Positions 7,816 through 18,457 of a stretch of 47,039 nt of DNA are shown here, in pieces. The DNA is from Kineosporia sp. R_H_3 (lineage in GTDB: Bacteria > Actinomycetota > Actinomycetes > Actinomycetales > Kineosporiaceae). The position numbers and the translations under genes are program-made. The notes under the pieces were generated by a model that had not been told where the DNA came from, made no database searches, and saw nothing but the letters and a program-made list of their open reading frames with translations. Where the stretch lies: positions 1-47,039 of the forward strand of contig NZ_MWLL01000089.1 of the NCBI RefSeq assembly GCF_002198675.1. Reading direction: 5' to 3'. How positions within the stretch are numbered: position 1 is the stretch's first letter; every line of letters starts with the position of its first letter.

Positions 7816-10383
7816 ATGAGCACGCTGCACGAGGGGTGGACGGTCCGGGTCGCCGGCGGGGGCCCCGTCCCGCCGGAGGTCGCCGGCCGCACCGTGCCCG
7901 CGGCCGTCCCCGGGTGCGTGCACACCGACCTCTTGGCGGCCGGTCTCATCGGCGACCCGTACGTGGACGCCGCCGAGCAGGACCTGGTCTGGATGCACCG
8001 CGTCGACTGGCGCTTCGCCCGCCCGCTGCGGCTGGAGCCGGCGGCGCCGGACGAGCGGGTCGACCTCGTCCTCGACGGCGTCGACACGGTCGCGACCGTG
8101 CGGCTCGGCGACGTCGTGCTCGGCCGCACCGCCAACATGCACCGCGGCCACCGGTTCGACGTCCGGGCCCTCGCCGACGGGCAGGAGCGCGAGCTCGTCG
8201 TCGACATCGCGTCGGCGACGACGTACGCCGAGGGGGAGCGGGACCGGCTCGGGGCCCGGCCCAACGCCTACCCGACGCCCTTCAACTACGTGCGCAAGAT
8301 GGCCTGCTCGTTCGGCTGGGACTGGGGCCCCGACCTGCGGACCGCGGGCATCTGGAAGCCCGTAACCCTGCACCGGTGGCGGGTCGCCCGGCTGGCCGAG
8401 GTACGCCCGCTCGTCGGGGTCGGGCCGGACGGCACCGGCGTCGTCGAGCTGCACGTCGAGGTCGAGCGCAGCGGGCTGGCGGCGGCCGGTGCGTTGGAGC
8501 TGCGGGCCGAGGTCGCCGGCGTCGTCGCGCGTGCCGTCGTACCGGCGGACGCCGGCCGCTCCGCGCTCGTCGTCCGGGTGCCCGACGCGCCGCTGTGGTG
8601 GCCGGCCGGGTACGGCGACCAGCCGCTCTGCGACGTCGTGGTGACCCTGCTCGACGGCGGTAGCCACGGGGAAGGCGCGGACGACGGGGACGGGGCGGAC
8701 GGTGCTGACGACGTGCTCGACCGGTGGACCTCCCGGGTCGGCTTCCGCACCGTCGAGCTGCGCACGGACGACGACGAGCACGGCACCGCGTTCACGCTCG
8801 TCGTCAACGGCCGCCCGGTGTTCGTCAAGGGCGCGAACTGGATCCCGGACGACCACTTCGTCAGCAGGGTCACCCGGGAGCGGCTCGCGGCCCGGTTCGA
8901 CCAGGCGCTCGGCGCGAACCTCAACCTGCTGCGGGTGTGGGGCGGCGGCATCTACGAGTCCGACGACTTCTACGACCTCGCCGACGAGCGCGGCCTGCTC
9001 GTCTGGCAGGACTTCCTGCTGGCCTGCGCGGCCTACCCGGAGGAGGAGCCGCTCGCCGGCGAGCTCGCGGCCGAGGCGCGGGAGAACGTCGTCCGCCTCA
9101 TGCCGCACCCCTCGCTCGTCGTGTGGAACGGCGGCAACGAGAACGTCTGGGGGCACGAGGACTGGGGCTGGAAGGCCGAGCTGGGCGGGCTGACCTGGGG
9201 CGGCGGGTACGCCCACGAGCTGCTCCGGGACGTCGTCGCGCGGACCGACCCGACGCGCCCGTACTGCGACAACTCGCCCTACTCGCCGCGGCGCACGCCG
9301 GACGAGGTGCACCCGAACGACCCCGACCACGGCACCCACCACCAGTGGGAGGTCTGGAACCGGGTCGACTGGACCGAGTACCGCAGCGAGGTGCCGAGGT
9401 TCTGCTCCGAGTTCGGGTTCCAGGGCCCGCCGACGTGGCGCACGCTCACCGAGTCGGTGCACGCGGCCGACGGCGGCCCGATCGAGGACGCCCCGGACCC
9501 GAAGAACGACCCGGTCTGGCTCGTCCACCAGAAGGCCGAGGACGGCAACGGCAAGCTCGACCGGGGGATGGCCCCGCACGTCGGGGTGCCGGAGCGGTTC
9601 GTCGACTGGCACTGGGCGGCGCAGCTCGTCCAGGCCCGCGCCGTCCGGTACGCCCTCGAGCACTACCGCTCGTGGTGGCCGCGGACGGCGGGCGCGATCG
9701 TGTGGCAGCTCAACGACTGCTGGCCGGTGACGAGCTGGGCCGCGGTCGACGGCGCGGGACGGCCCAAGCCGCTGTGGTGGGCGCTGCGGCAGGCGTTCGC
9801 GCCGCGGCTGCTCACGGTCGTCGAACGGGACGGCGCCACGTGCGTCGCCGCGGTGAACGACACCGACGAGCCCTGGGTCGGCGACCTGCGGGTACGCCGC
9901 GAGACCCTCGGCGGCCGGCTCGTCGCGGAGGAGTCCGTCGCCGTCGCCGTCGACCCCCGGCAGGTGCACCTGCACGTCGTCCGCGCGGCCGTGGCCGGCT
10001 GGGACGACCCGGTGACGGAGGTGCTCGTCGCGACGATGGGGGACGACGTCGCCGTGCACCCGGGCGCGGAGGACGTCCGGCTCGCGCTCGACCCGGACCC
10101 GGCCGACTACGCCGTCGAGCGGACGGCGACCGGTTACCGTCTGCGTGTGCAGGCCCGCAGCCTCGTCCGTGACCTCGTGGTCCACGCCGACCGCATCGCC
10201 CCCGAGGCGGTCGTGTCCGACGCGCTCGTCACACTGCCCGCCGGGGCGGCCGCCACGCTCGACATCACGTGCGGCGAGCTGGACGACCCCGCGGTGCTCC
10301 TCGCCGCACCCGTGCTCCGGACGGCGAACGACCTCCGGGCGGCCCGGGTCGGCGACGTCGCCGCCGCGGCGGCCGGCACGTGA
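7816..10383 (+). CDS. Glycoside hydrolase family 2, beta-mannosidase type
   Basis: The 855-residue cytoplasmic enzyme has no signal peptide, so it acts on imported sugar. An N-terminal sugar-binding domain (VPGCVHTDLLAAGLIGDPY, typical of beta-mannosidases) is followed by an immunoglobulin-like domain and a TIM barrel. The expected acid/base Glu is E442 in WNGGNENVWG and the nucleophile is E532 in FCSEFGFQG. FVKGANWIPDD and LLRVWGGGIYE are further family landmarks. The ATG at 7816 is preceded by GAGGAG. It is divergent from the ROK gene and overlaps the next gene by 4 nt (GTGA). Beta-mannosidase is favoured over other GH2 activities from the N-terminal and barrel motifs; the exact linkage is not proven. 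Confidence 0.9.
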   Translation: MSTLHEGWTVRVAGGGPVPPEVAGRTVPAAVPGCVHTDLLAAGLIGDPYVDAAEQDLVWMHRVDWRFARPLRLEPAAPDERVDLVLDGVDTVATVRLGDVVLGRTANMHRGHRFDVRALADGQERELVVDIASATTYAEGERDRLGARPNAYPTPFNYVRKMACSFGWDWGPDLRTAGIWKPVTLHRWRVARLAEVRPLVGVGPDGTGVVELHVEVERSGLAAAGALELRAEVAGVVARAVVPADAGRSALVVRVPDAPLWWPAGYGDQPLCDVVVTLLDGGSHGEGADDGDGADGADDVLDRWTSRVGFRTVELRTDDDEHGTAFTLVVNGRPVFVKGANWIPDDHFVSRVTRERLAARFDQALGANLNLLRVWGGGIYESDDFYDLADERGLLVWQDFLLACAAYPEEEPLAGELAAEARENVVRLMPHPSLVVWNGGNENVWGHEDWGWKAELGGLTWGGGYAHELLRDVVARTDPTRPYCDNSPYSPRRTPDEVHPNDPDHGTHHQWEVWNRVDWTEYRSEVPRFCSEFGFQGPPTWRTLTESVHAADGGPIEDAPDPKNDPVWLVHQKAEDGNGKLDRGMAPHVGVPERFVDWHWAAQLVQARAVRYALEHYRSWWPRTAGAIVWQLNDCWPVTSWAAVDGAGRPKPLWWALRQAFAPRLLTVVERDGATCVAAVNDTDEPWVGDLRVRRETLGGRLVAEESVAVAVDPRQVHLHVVRAAVAGWDDPVTEVLVATMGDDVAVHPGAEDVRLALDPDPADYAVERTATGYRLRVQARSLVRDLVVHADRIAPEAVVSDALVTLPAGAAATLDITCGELDDPAVLLAAPVLRTANDLRAARVGDVAAAAAGT

Positions 10384-11279
10384 GCGGGGCGGCGCTCGGG
10401 CTCGTCCTGGCCCGGCCGGCGCGCCTGCTCGGCGAGGAGGCGTTCTTCAGCGAGCTCGTCGCGGGCATGGAGGAGGCGCTGTCGCCGCACGGGCTGTCGG
10501 TGCTGCTCCACATGGTCCCCGACCACGAGGCCGAGCAGGCCACGTGGCGGCGCTGGGACGCCGACCGCCTCCTCGACGCGCTCGTCGTCGTCGACCTGCT
10601 CGTCGACGACTCCCGCCTGCGCACACTGGCGGACCTGCGGCTGCCGGCCGTCGTCCTCGGCGGGCCGCCCGACGGCCTGCCGGTGTCGAGCGTCTACGTC
10701 GACGACGACGCCGCCGCCCGGGCCGTCGTCGAAGGGCTGGCCGACCTCGGTCACCGGCACCTGGGCCGCGTGAGCGGCCCGCGGCGGCTGTGGCACACCG
10801 CCCGCCGCGACGAGGCGTTCGCCGACGAGTGCGCGCGGCGCGGCATGACGATCCGCACGCTCGAGGGGGACTACACCGAGGAGGCCGGCGCCCGGCTGAC
10901 CCGGGACCTGCTCGGGACCGGGCTGCCGCTCACCGCGCTCGTCTTCGACAACGACGCGATGGCCGCGGCCGGCCTGGCCCAGGCGGCGGCCGCCGGGCTG
11001 CGCGTGCCCCAGGAGCTGTCCGTGGTCGCCTGGGACGACTCGACGCTGTGCCGGCTGACGAGCCCGGCCCTGTCCGTCATCGCCGTCGACGTGCACGCGA
11101 TGGGGGAGCAGCTCGCGGGCGTCGTCCTCGACGCGGTCGCCGGCGGGCCACGGCGCTGCCACCGGGCGGCGCCGCACCGGCTCCTCCTGCGCCGGTCGAC
11201 GGCGCCCGCACCGGCCGGCCCGTCGTCCGCCGCCCGGTCGTCGTCCGCCGCCCGGGTCCCCGGGACCCGTCGGCCGTAG
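10380..11279 (+). CDS. LacI/GalR-type sugar-sensor protein lacking a DNA-binding domain
   Basis: The roughly 299-residue product begins directly at the periplasmic-binding-protein-like effector domain: GLVLARPARLLGEEAFFSELVAGMEEAL corresponds to residues about 60 onward of a normal LacI protein. It continues with VVLGG, a conserved VDDDAAARAVVEGLADLGHRHLGRVSG, FDNDAMAAAGL and LSVVAWDDS. No helix-turn-helix can be found in frame upstream; that stretch is Arg-rich shadow sequence of the glycosidase. The GTG start overlaps the glycosidase stop by 4 nt and has no own Shine-Dalgarno, so translation is coupled. The last 25 residues are a low-complexity Ala/Pro/Ser tail. It may be a sugar sensor, a partner of another regulator, or a decaying regulator. 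Confidence 0.75.
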   Translation: MSGAALGLVLARPARLLGEEAFFSELVAGMEEALSPHGLSVLLHMVPDHEAEQATWRRWDADRLLDALVVVDLLVDDSRLRTLADLRLPAVVLGGPPDGLPVSSVYVDDDAAARAVVEGLADLGHRHLGRVSGPRRLWHTARRDEAFADECARRGMTIRTLEGDYTEEAGARLTRDLLGTGLPLTALVFDNDAMAAAGLAQAAAAGLRVPQELSVVAWDDSTLCRLTSPALSVIAVDVHAMGEQLAGVVLDAVAGGPRRCHRAAPHRLLLRRSTAPAPAGPSSAARSSSAARVPGTRRP

Positions 11280-11288
11280 CGGTCGACC

Positions 11289-11323
11289 GCTTCGCTATCC
11301 GGCTACGGGCTTCGTTGTCCGGC
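11289..11323. repeat. Pair of 15-bp direct repeats with 20-bp period
   Basis: GCTTCGCTATCCGGC (11289-11303) and GCTTCGTTGTCCGGC (11309-11323) differ at two positions. They lie just after the LacI-like gene, in the 150-bp gap before the next ORF. Two turns of helix separate them, so a binding site for a dimeric regulator is possible. Confidence 0.45.
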
Positions 11324-11429
11324 CGGGACGGTCCGGTCTGTCCGACGTCACACCCCGGCCGGCCCGGGAACCGGCCCGGCCCCGCGCGTACGGGCGCTCG
11401 CCGCCCGCGCGCAGCCGCACACTGTGGCC

Positions 11430-11864
11430 ATGTCAGGTGCGCAGGGGACGGACCGCCGGGTCGTCCGCTTCGTGGTCGACACCCTCGTCACGCCGGACCA
11501 GGTGGAGCTCGTGCGGCAGGTCCTGGCCCGGGCGCTCTGCGGTGCGGACGACGACCACCCGGGGCCGTGCCGGGTCGCCTGGGACGTCTGGCACCTCGAC
11601 GAGGGCGCGGCGGCGCGCGGCGCGGCCCTCGCCGCGCCGGACGCGGACGCCGTCCGGGCGGCGCTCGGTGCCCTCGAGGCGCTGCCCCCGGCGGTGGCGA
11701 CCGCGGAGCTCCTCGACGAGCTCGCCGGCGCGGGGCCGGCCGGCCGGTCAGCCCCGGGGACCGCCGCGGCGCAGGGTCTCGTGGGGCAGGACGCCGTAGG
11801 TCCGCCGGTAGAGGGTCGTGAACCGGCCGTGGTGCCCGAACCCCCAGCGCAGCGCCACGGCTGA
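11430..11864 (+). CDS. Hypothetical small protein, overlapping the AraC gene end
   Basis: The roughly 144-residue product is not recognised. The first 95 residues look protein-like, with a predicted beta/alpha pattern (VVRFVVDTLVTPDQVELVRQVLARAL), an acidic GADDDHPGPC loop and Ala/Leu helices. The last 40 residues are read antisense to the AraC gene's 3' end (overlap 11748-11864) and look like shadow sequence, so the true protein may have lost an earlier stop or be misread. There is no clear Shine-Dalgarno before ATG 11430; GTG 11424 is also possible. Moderate doubt remains that it is expressed. Confidence 0.45.
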   Translation: MSGAQGTDRRVVRFVVDTLVTPDQVELVRQVLARALCGADDDHPGPCRVAWDVWHLDEGAAARGAALAAPDADAVRAALGALEALPPAVATAELLDELAGAGPAGRSAPGTAAAQGLVGQDAVGPPVEGREPAVVPEPPAQRHG

Positions 11865-12731
11865 GACCGTCGTGGCCGCCGGGTCGGCGCGGAGCAGCTC
11901 GTCGTGCACGTGCCGCAGCCGCACCGCCCGCAGGTACCCCATCGGGGTGGTGCCGAGGTGCCGGCGGAAGGCGAGCTGGACGGCGCGCACGGAGACCCGG
12001 GCGGCCGCGGCGACGTCGGCGACGCTCAGGTCGTCCCGCGGGTGGTCGTCGATGTAGGCGACGGCGCGACGCAGCGAGTCGGCAGCGGCGTCGCGGTTGT
12101 CCCGGCGGGTCGGGCCGCCGGACGCCGTGTTCGGGAACGTCGCCAGCGTCGTCGCGGCGAGCAGCCGGGCGACGCTGCCGAGGACGAGCGGGTTCGCGGC
12201 GGCCGCCGGGTCGGCGAGGACGCCCGCGGTGAACATCCGCGTGGCCTTCCAGTGCGCGGCCGCCGCCGGCGACACGGGGTCGAGGCCGGTGAAGCGGACG
12301 GGTGCGGCGGCGTCGGCCCCGGAGGACGCCACCTGCGCGACGAGGTCCTGGTCGAGGAGGGCGAGCTGGACGACGGCGCCCTCGCTGAGCCCGGAGCGGG
12401 GTGCGTCGGGTTCGGCGGTGAGCAGGACGTCGCCGCTCTGGACGCGCCGGTGCGACCCCTGGGTCGAGAACTCGAACCGCCCGCTGCGCACGGAGGCGAC
12501 GACGAGCGGGCCGAGCGAGTCGAACCGGTAGCCGAAGCCGGCCGGCGCATCGAGCTCGCAGAGCGCGAGGGCGCCCGCGTCGGCCACGACGTGCCGCAGG
12601 CCGGCGCCGGGCGGCAGCGACGCGACGGCGCTGCGCGGCCCGTAGTGCGACCGCCAGTGCGAGACGGCCGAGTCGTCGTCGGTGAGGGCGTGGTCCGTGC
12701 GCACGGGGGGCGTGAGCAGGGCGGGAGTCAT
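11748..12731 (-). CDS. AraC family transcriptional regulator
   Basis: The 327-residue protein has an N-terminal cupin-like sensing domain of the AraC-binding-like type (residues about 10-190) and a C-terminal double helix-turn-helix: LSVADVAAAARVSVRAVQLAFRRHLGTTPMGYLRAVRLRHVHDELL, then VSAVALRWGFGHHGRFTTLYRRTYGVLPHETL. ATG 12731 is chosen because AGGGAGGA lies 8 nt upstream on the minus strand. No obvious target gene is adjacent: RecQ is upstream in the same orientation and the hypothetical ORF is convergent. The effector is unknown. Confidence 0.92.
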   Translation of the reverse strand: MTPALLTPPVRTDHALTDDDSAVSHWRSHYGPRSAVASLPPGAGLRHVVADAGALALCELDAPAGFGYRFDSLGPLVVASVRSGRFEFSTQGSHRRVQSGDVLLTAEPDAPRSGLSEGAVVQLALLDQDLVAQVASSGADAAAPVRFTGLDPVSPAAAAHWKATRMFTAGVLADPAAAANPLVLGSVARLLAATTLATFPNTASGGPTRRDNRDAAADSLRRAVAYIDDHPRDDLSVADVAAAARVSVRAVQLAFRRHLGTTPMGYLRAVRLRHVHDELLRADPAATTVSAVALRWGFGHHGRFTTLYRRTYGVLPHETLRRGGPRG

Positions 12732-12852
12732 CGGCGGTCCTCCCTCTGCGGCCCCGGGGTCTGTGGGGCTGGTGTGCCCCAGGGTGCCCGGGAGCGCACC
12801 CAGTCTCCAGCACCGGGGCACCGACCCGCGGCGGTTGCGGGATCTGCGCGGA

Positions 12853-14733
<1,881 letters not shown>

Positions 14734-14776
14734 GAGGGCCCTCGAGCGGTCGCCTGTGGACGACGCCCGCGCCGAT

Positions 14777-14805
14777 TTGGTCCCCGGCCGCCGCTGCCGT
14801 ACGGT
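14777..14805 (+). promoter_or_regulatory. Promoter of second initiator tRNA gene
   Basis: TTGGTC (14777-14782) and TACGGT (14800-14805) are 17 bp apart, with the tRNA starting 12 nt after the -10. The arrangement copies that at 2887-2916, including the TACCGA just before the tRNA. Confidence 0.6.
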
Positions 14806-14817
14806 TGGGACTACCGA

Positions 14818-14891
14818 CGCGGGGTGGAGCAGCTCGGTAGCTCGCTGGGCTCATAACCCAGAGGTCGCAGGTTCAAATCCTGCCCCCGCTA
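14818..14891 (+). tRNA. Initiator tRNA-fMet (CAU), copy 2
   Basis: The 74-nt cloverleaf has the same initiator hallmarks as copy 1: C1 opposite U72, three G-C pairs next to the CTCATAA loop, and no encoded CCA. It differs from copy 1 at two bases only, positions 49 and 65, which form a pair (G-C here, A-U in copy 1). Base pairing is therefore preserved. Confidence 0.97.
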
Positions 14892-14948
14892 CGAAATGGT
14901 GAAGGCCCCGGATCCCGCACTTGGATCCGGGGCCTTCACCATTTCGTA
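14890..14948 (+). terminator. Long perfect hairpin downstream of tRNA-fMet copy 2
   Basis: Perfect arms 14890-14915 and 14923-14948 (26 bp) enclose the 7-nt loop CGCACTT. The core GAAGGCCCCGGATCC resembles the hairpin after copy 1 but carries changes that are matched in both arms, so the structure is maintained while the sequence drifts. No T-tract follows. Transcription terminator or tRNA 3'-end signal. Confidence 0.75.
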
Positions 14949-15014
14949 TCTGTCGGCCAGGAGGATCTGGGAGGAGCGAGCGCAGCGAGCGACGGTTCCT
15001 GCCCCCGCTCCCAC

Positions 15015-15908
15015 CTACGGCGCGAACGACCCCGCAGGCGGCTCGTACTCCCTCGGCACGACGACCATCGGGACCGGCAGCGCGCGGAGCATCTTGCTCG
15101 CCGAGGCCCCGATGAAGAGCCGGCGCGGGCCGGCGAGCCGGCTGGACCCGACGAGGACGATCTCGCCGGGGGAGAAGTCGAGGGCCTGCACGCAGTCCTC
15201 GAGGGAGTGCCCGTGGCCGACGACGGTCGTCACCTCGCTGCGGCCCTGCAGCGCCGCGTTCGCCTTCTCGGCGAGCCGGTCGGCGTGGGCCCGGGCGGCG
15301 GCCACGCGTGCGTCGCCGTCCTCGCCGGGGCCGTCGCCCAGGGCGACGAGCGACATGAGCCGCAGCGGGACGCCCCGCCGTCCGGCCGAGTCGATCGCGA
15401 CGGTCACCAGGGCGTCGGCGCCCTCCCTGGTGCCGGTGGCGCACGTGATGCGGGTGATCGCCGGGTGGCCCTCGTAGCCGGCCGGGGCGAGTGCGACGGG
15501 CACCGGGGAGGAGTGCAGGAGGGCGCCGGCGACGCTGCCGACGGTGAAGCGGCCGAGCAGCCCGCGCTGGGCGGCCCCGATGACGACGAGGCCGGCCTCG
15601 TCGCCTGCGGCCGGGTCGGTCGCCGCGTGGATCAGGCCCTCGGTGACCGACTCGCCGTGCACGAGTCGCGCGGTGGCGGTCACGCCGTCCGGGACGTGCG
15701 TCATCGCAGCGTCGAGCCACTCCTTGCCCTGCTTCTCGACCTGGGAGAAGTAGGCGTGGTCCGGTGAGTACATGTCGAAGGTGACGGTCTCGACCGGGGT
15801 GACGACGACGATGTCGAGCGTCGCCGTCCCGGCCGCGGCGAGCGTCGCCGCCAGGGTCACCGCGTCGACGCCGTGCTGGTTGGGCACGTACCCCACGACG
15901 TATCGCAC
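15015..15908 (-). CDS. Universal stress protein, two tandem Usp domains
   Basis: The 297-residue cytoplasmic protein contains two Usp folds, the first running from RYVVGYVPNQHGVDAV to PVPVALAP and the second from ITRITCATGTREGADALVTVAIDSA to PMVVVP. GTG 15908 is chosen because AAGGAG sits 5 nt upstream; the longer ATG start at 15938 has no such signal. Neither domain has an exact G-x2-G-x9-G-S/T ATP loop (GAAQRGLLGRFTVGS and GSSRLAGPRRLFIGAS are degenerate), so nucleotide binding is uncertain. It is divergent from the APC permease across a 230-bp gap, a pairing that may reflect shared regulation. Confidence 0.88.
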   Translation of the reverse strand: MRYVVGYVPNQHGVDAVTLAATLAAAGTATLDIVVVTPVETVTFDMYSPDHAYFSQVEKQGKEWLDAAMTHVPDGVTATARLVHGESVTEGLIHAATDPAAGDEAGLVVIGAAQRGLLGRFTVGSVAGALLHSSPVPVALAPAGYEGHPAITRITCATGTREGADALVTVAIDSAGRRGVPLRLMSLVALGDGPGEDGDARVAAARAHADRLAEKANAALQGRSEVTTVVGHGHSLEDCVQALDFSPGEIVLVGSSRLAGPRRLFIGASASKMLRALPVPMVVVPREYEPPAGSFAP

Positions 15909-16138
15909 GCTGGCTCCTTGCGCCGAGGTCGACGACACGGGTCCCGACGCCGACGGGCGGACGGGATCACGCGCCTGAGATCCGTCAGCGTAGGCCGCGG
16001 GACCGACGCTGCACCAGGGACGACCCGGCCGGACGACGACCGTGCCCCTCCGGGGTCTGCCGTCGGGCGGACCCTGGCTGTTATGTTGCCCAGGCTCCGA
16101 CTGGGGCGATCAAGCGGCCGACCCGGAAGGGGGCTGTC

Positions 16139-17530
16139 ATGTCGCAGGACGTGACCGCGTCGCACGGCTCCGCGAACCTGTCCCGGTCGCTCGGGCTCTG
16201 GGCCATCGTCGCGCTCGGCCTGGGCTACATGACGCCGACGGTCATCTTCGACACCTTCGGCATCGTCTCCGAGGAGACGAAGGGGCTCGTCCCGACCGCC
16301 TACCTCCTGGCGCTGGTGGCCATGGTGTTCACGGCGATCAGCTACGGCCGGATGACGCGCGTCTTCCCGTCGGCCGGCTCCGCCTACACCTACACCTCCG
16401 AGACGATGAGCCCGAACGTCGGCTTCCTCATCGGGTGGGCCTCGCTCCTGGACTACCTGCTGCTGCCCCTGGTCAACGCGTTGATCATCCGCAGCTACCT
16501 CGAGTCGTTCTTCCCCAGTGTCCCGCCGTGGATCTGGGTCGTCGTCTACGTCGCCGTCATCACCGTGATGGTGGCGGGCAGCATGTCGAACACGTCGAGG
16601 GTCAACGCCCTCCTCGTGGTCTTCGAGGTCGTCCTCATCGCCGTCTTCCTGTTCCTCGCCGGCCGCGCGCTGCTCGACGGCGAGGGCAACGGCACGCTCC
16701 TGTCGACGTCCCCGGTCTGGAACGACGAGGGCCAGCTGGGCCTGCTCATCACCGGCGCGACGATCGTCTGCTTCTCGTTCATCGGCTTCGACGCGATCAC
16801 CATGTACACCGAGGAGGCGAAGGACGCGAGCACGGTGCCGAAGGCGATCGTCCTGGCGCTGCTCATCGGTGGCGCGATCTTCTTCGTCGCCGCGTGGTTC
16901 ACCCAGTCGCTGTTCCCGACGCTCGAAGGCTTCAGCCAGGACGCCCTGGAGAACAGCGCCCTCCCCGAGATCGCCTTCAAGGTCGGCGGGGACCTGTTCA
17001 AGATCCTGCTCACCTCGGCGGCGTTCGCCGCGACCATGGCGTCCAGCCTGGCCTCGCACGCCTCGGTCGCCCGCCTCCTCTACGTCATGGGGCGCAACGG
17101 CAAGGGCCCCGTCTCGAAGTTCTTCGGGTCGGTGCACCCGACGTTCCTCACGCCCGCGAACGCGATCGCGTTCGTCGGCGTCGTGTCGCTGCTGGCGATC
17201 CCGTTCAACCTCGACTTCGTCGCCTCGCTCATCAACTTCGGCGCGCTCATCGCGTTCACGTTCGTCAACCTCACGGTGATCGTGTACTTCGCCTACCGCA
17301 AGAAGCTCACGCGGGGCGCGGACCAGATCGTCCGCAACATCGTGCTGCCCCTGCTCGGGGTGGCCGCCACGCTCGTCCTGTGGGCGAACCTGTCGCCCGA
17401 GTCGCGCAACTACGGCCTGATCTGGTTCGGCGTCGGCATCGTCGTCCTGCTGGGCATGACCCGGTTCCTCCGCCGGCCGCTGACGCTGCGGCTGGAGGAG
17501 GAGGGGATCATCCAGGTCGGCGACGACTGA
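16139..17530 (+). CDS. APC superfamily amino acid/amine permease
   Basis: The 463-residue inner-membrane protein has about twelve hydrophobic helices. It opens with LGLWAIVALGLGYMTPTVIFDTFG and has SYGRMTRVFPSAGSAYTYTSETM, a signature of the APC family, followed by GFLIGWASLLDYLLLPLVN and SFIGFDAITMYTEEAKDASTVPKAI. The overall pattern resembles putrescine and amino-acid importers (PuuP-like). The ATG is preceded by GGAAGGGGG. A TATGTT about 50 bp upstream could be the -10. It is followed after 56 bp by pdxY; substrate is not predictable from sequence alone. Confidence 0.92.
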   Translation: MSQDVTASHGSANLSRSLGLWAIVALGLGYMTPTVIFDTFGIVSEETKGLVPTAYLLALVAMVFTAISYGRMTRVFPSAGSAYTYTSETMSPNVGFLIGWASLLDYLLLPLVNALIIRSYLESFFPSVPPWIWVVVYVAVITVMVAGSMSNTSRVNALLVVFEVVLIAVFLFLAGRALLDGEGNGTLLSTSPVWNDEGQLGLLITGATIVCFSFIGFDAITMYTEEAKDASTVPKAIVLALLIGGAIFFVAAWFTQSLFPTLEGFSQDALENSALPEIAFKVGGDLFKILLTSAAFAATMASSLASHASVARLLYVMGRNGKGPVSKFFGSVHPTFLTPANAIAFVGVVSLLAIPFNLDFVASLINFGALIAFTFVNLTVIVYFAYRKKLTRGADQIVRNIVLPLLGVAATLVLWANLSPESRNYGLIWFGVGIVVLLGMTRFLRRPLTLRLEEEGIIQVGDD

Positions 17531-17586
17531 CGGCGGCACGGGGCGCCGGTGCGACGGCGGCGCCCCGGCCCTGGCAGGCTCTGGTC

Positions 17587-18438
17587 GTGCCCTCCGTGCT
17601 CTCGATCCAGTCCCACGTCGCCTACGGTCACGCCGGCAACTCCTCCGCGGTCTTCACCCTGCAGCGCCTCGGCATCGAGGTCTGGCCGGTGCACACCGTC
17701 CAGTTCTCCAACCACACCGGCTACGGCGCGTGGACGGGCCGGGTGTTCGACGGCCAGTTCGTCGACGAAGTCGTCGAGGGCATCGCGGACCGCGGCGTGC
17801 TGCCGGGCTGCGACGCGGTCCTGTCGGGCTACCTCGGGTCGCCGGACATCGGCCACGCGGTGGTCGCCGCGGTCGCCCGGGTGCGGGCCGCGAACCCTGC
17901 CGCCCGGTACTGCTGCGACCCGGTCATCGGGGACGTCGGGCGCGGCGTCTTCGTCCGGCCCGGCGTCCCGGAGTTCATCCGCGACGTCGCACTGCCGGCG
18001 GCGGACCTGGTGACCCCCAACCACTTCGAGCTCGACCTGCTCTCGGGCCGGACGACGCGGACGACGGCCGAGGTCAAGGACGCCGTCGCGGCGGTGCAGG
18101 CGATCGGCCCTGCCACGGTGCTCACGACGTCGCTCGTCACCGAGGACACCCCCGACGACGCGGTCGACCTGCTCGCCTCCGAGGGCGGCCGGCACTTCCG
18201 GGTGCGGACGCCGCGGCTCGGCCTGTCGGTCAACGGCGCCGGGGACGCCGTGGCCGCGCTCTTCCTCGCCCACCACCTGCGGACCGGGTCGGCGGAGCAG
18301 GCGGTCGCGGCCGCCGCGGCCTCGGTGTGGGGGCTGCTCGCCCGCACCGAGGCGGCCGGCTCCCGCGAGATCCTCCTCGTGGCCGCCCAGGACGAGCTCG
18401 TCGCGCCGTCCCGGACGTTCGCCGCCGAGGAGATCTGA
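17587..18438 (+). CDS. pdxY: Pyridoxal kinase PdxY
   Basis: The roughly 283-residue ribokinase-fold enzyme phosphorylates pyridoxal for the vitamin B6 salvage route. It starts VLSIQSHVAYGHAGNSSAVF, the family's N-terminal substrate site. It contains YCCDPVIGD and DLVTPNHFELDLLSG, and ends with the anion-hole motif NGAGDAVAALFLAHHL, in which Asp is the catalytic base. Length matches PdxY. GTG 17587 is the likely start, with GTG 17596 an alternative. Supply of PLP fits the PLP-dependent decarboxylase further along, but no operon link is seen. Confidence 0.92.
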   Translation: MPSVLSIQSHVAYGHAGNSSAVFTLQRLGIEVWPVHTVQFSNHTGYGAWTGRVFDGQFVDEVVEGIADRGVLPGCDAVLSGYLGSPDIGHAVVAAVARVRAANPAARYCCDPVIGDVGRGVFVRPGVPEFIRDVALPAADLVTPNHFELDLLSGRTTRTTAEVKDAVAAVQAIGPATVLTTSLVTEDTPDDAVDLLASEGGRHFRVRTPRLGLSVNGAGDAVAALFLAHHLRTGSAEQAVAAAAASVWGLLARTEAAGSREILLVAAQDELVAPSRTFAAEEI

Positions 18439-18457
18439 CCCGTCGTCGCGGCGGCCG

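Noticed and set aside
14976-14991. GCGAGCG direct repeats just after the second tRNA hairpin
   Set aside because: Short, simple GC-rich repeats; could be part of a small palindrome family, but no other copy was noticed in this window.
14851-15720. Minus-strand open frame of 289 codons across the second tRNA and the universal stress gene
   Set aside because: It overlaps the tRNA and hairpin and is a shadow of the Usp gene, with a biased Arg-rich composition.
15909-16138. Possible riboswitch between the Usp and APC permease genes
   Set aside because: No recognisable aptamer core was found; only short dyads and a TATGTT hexamer are visible.
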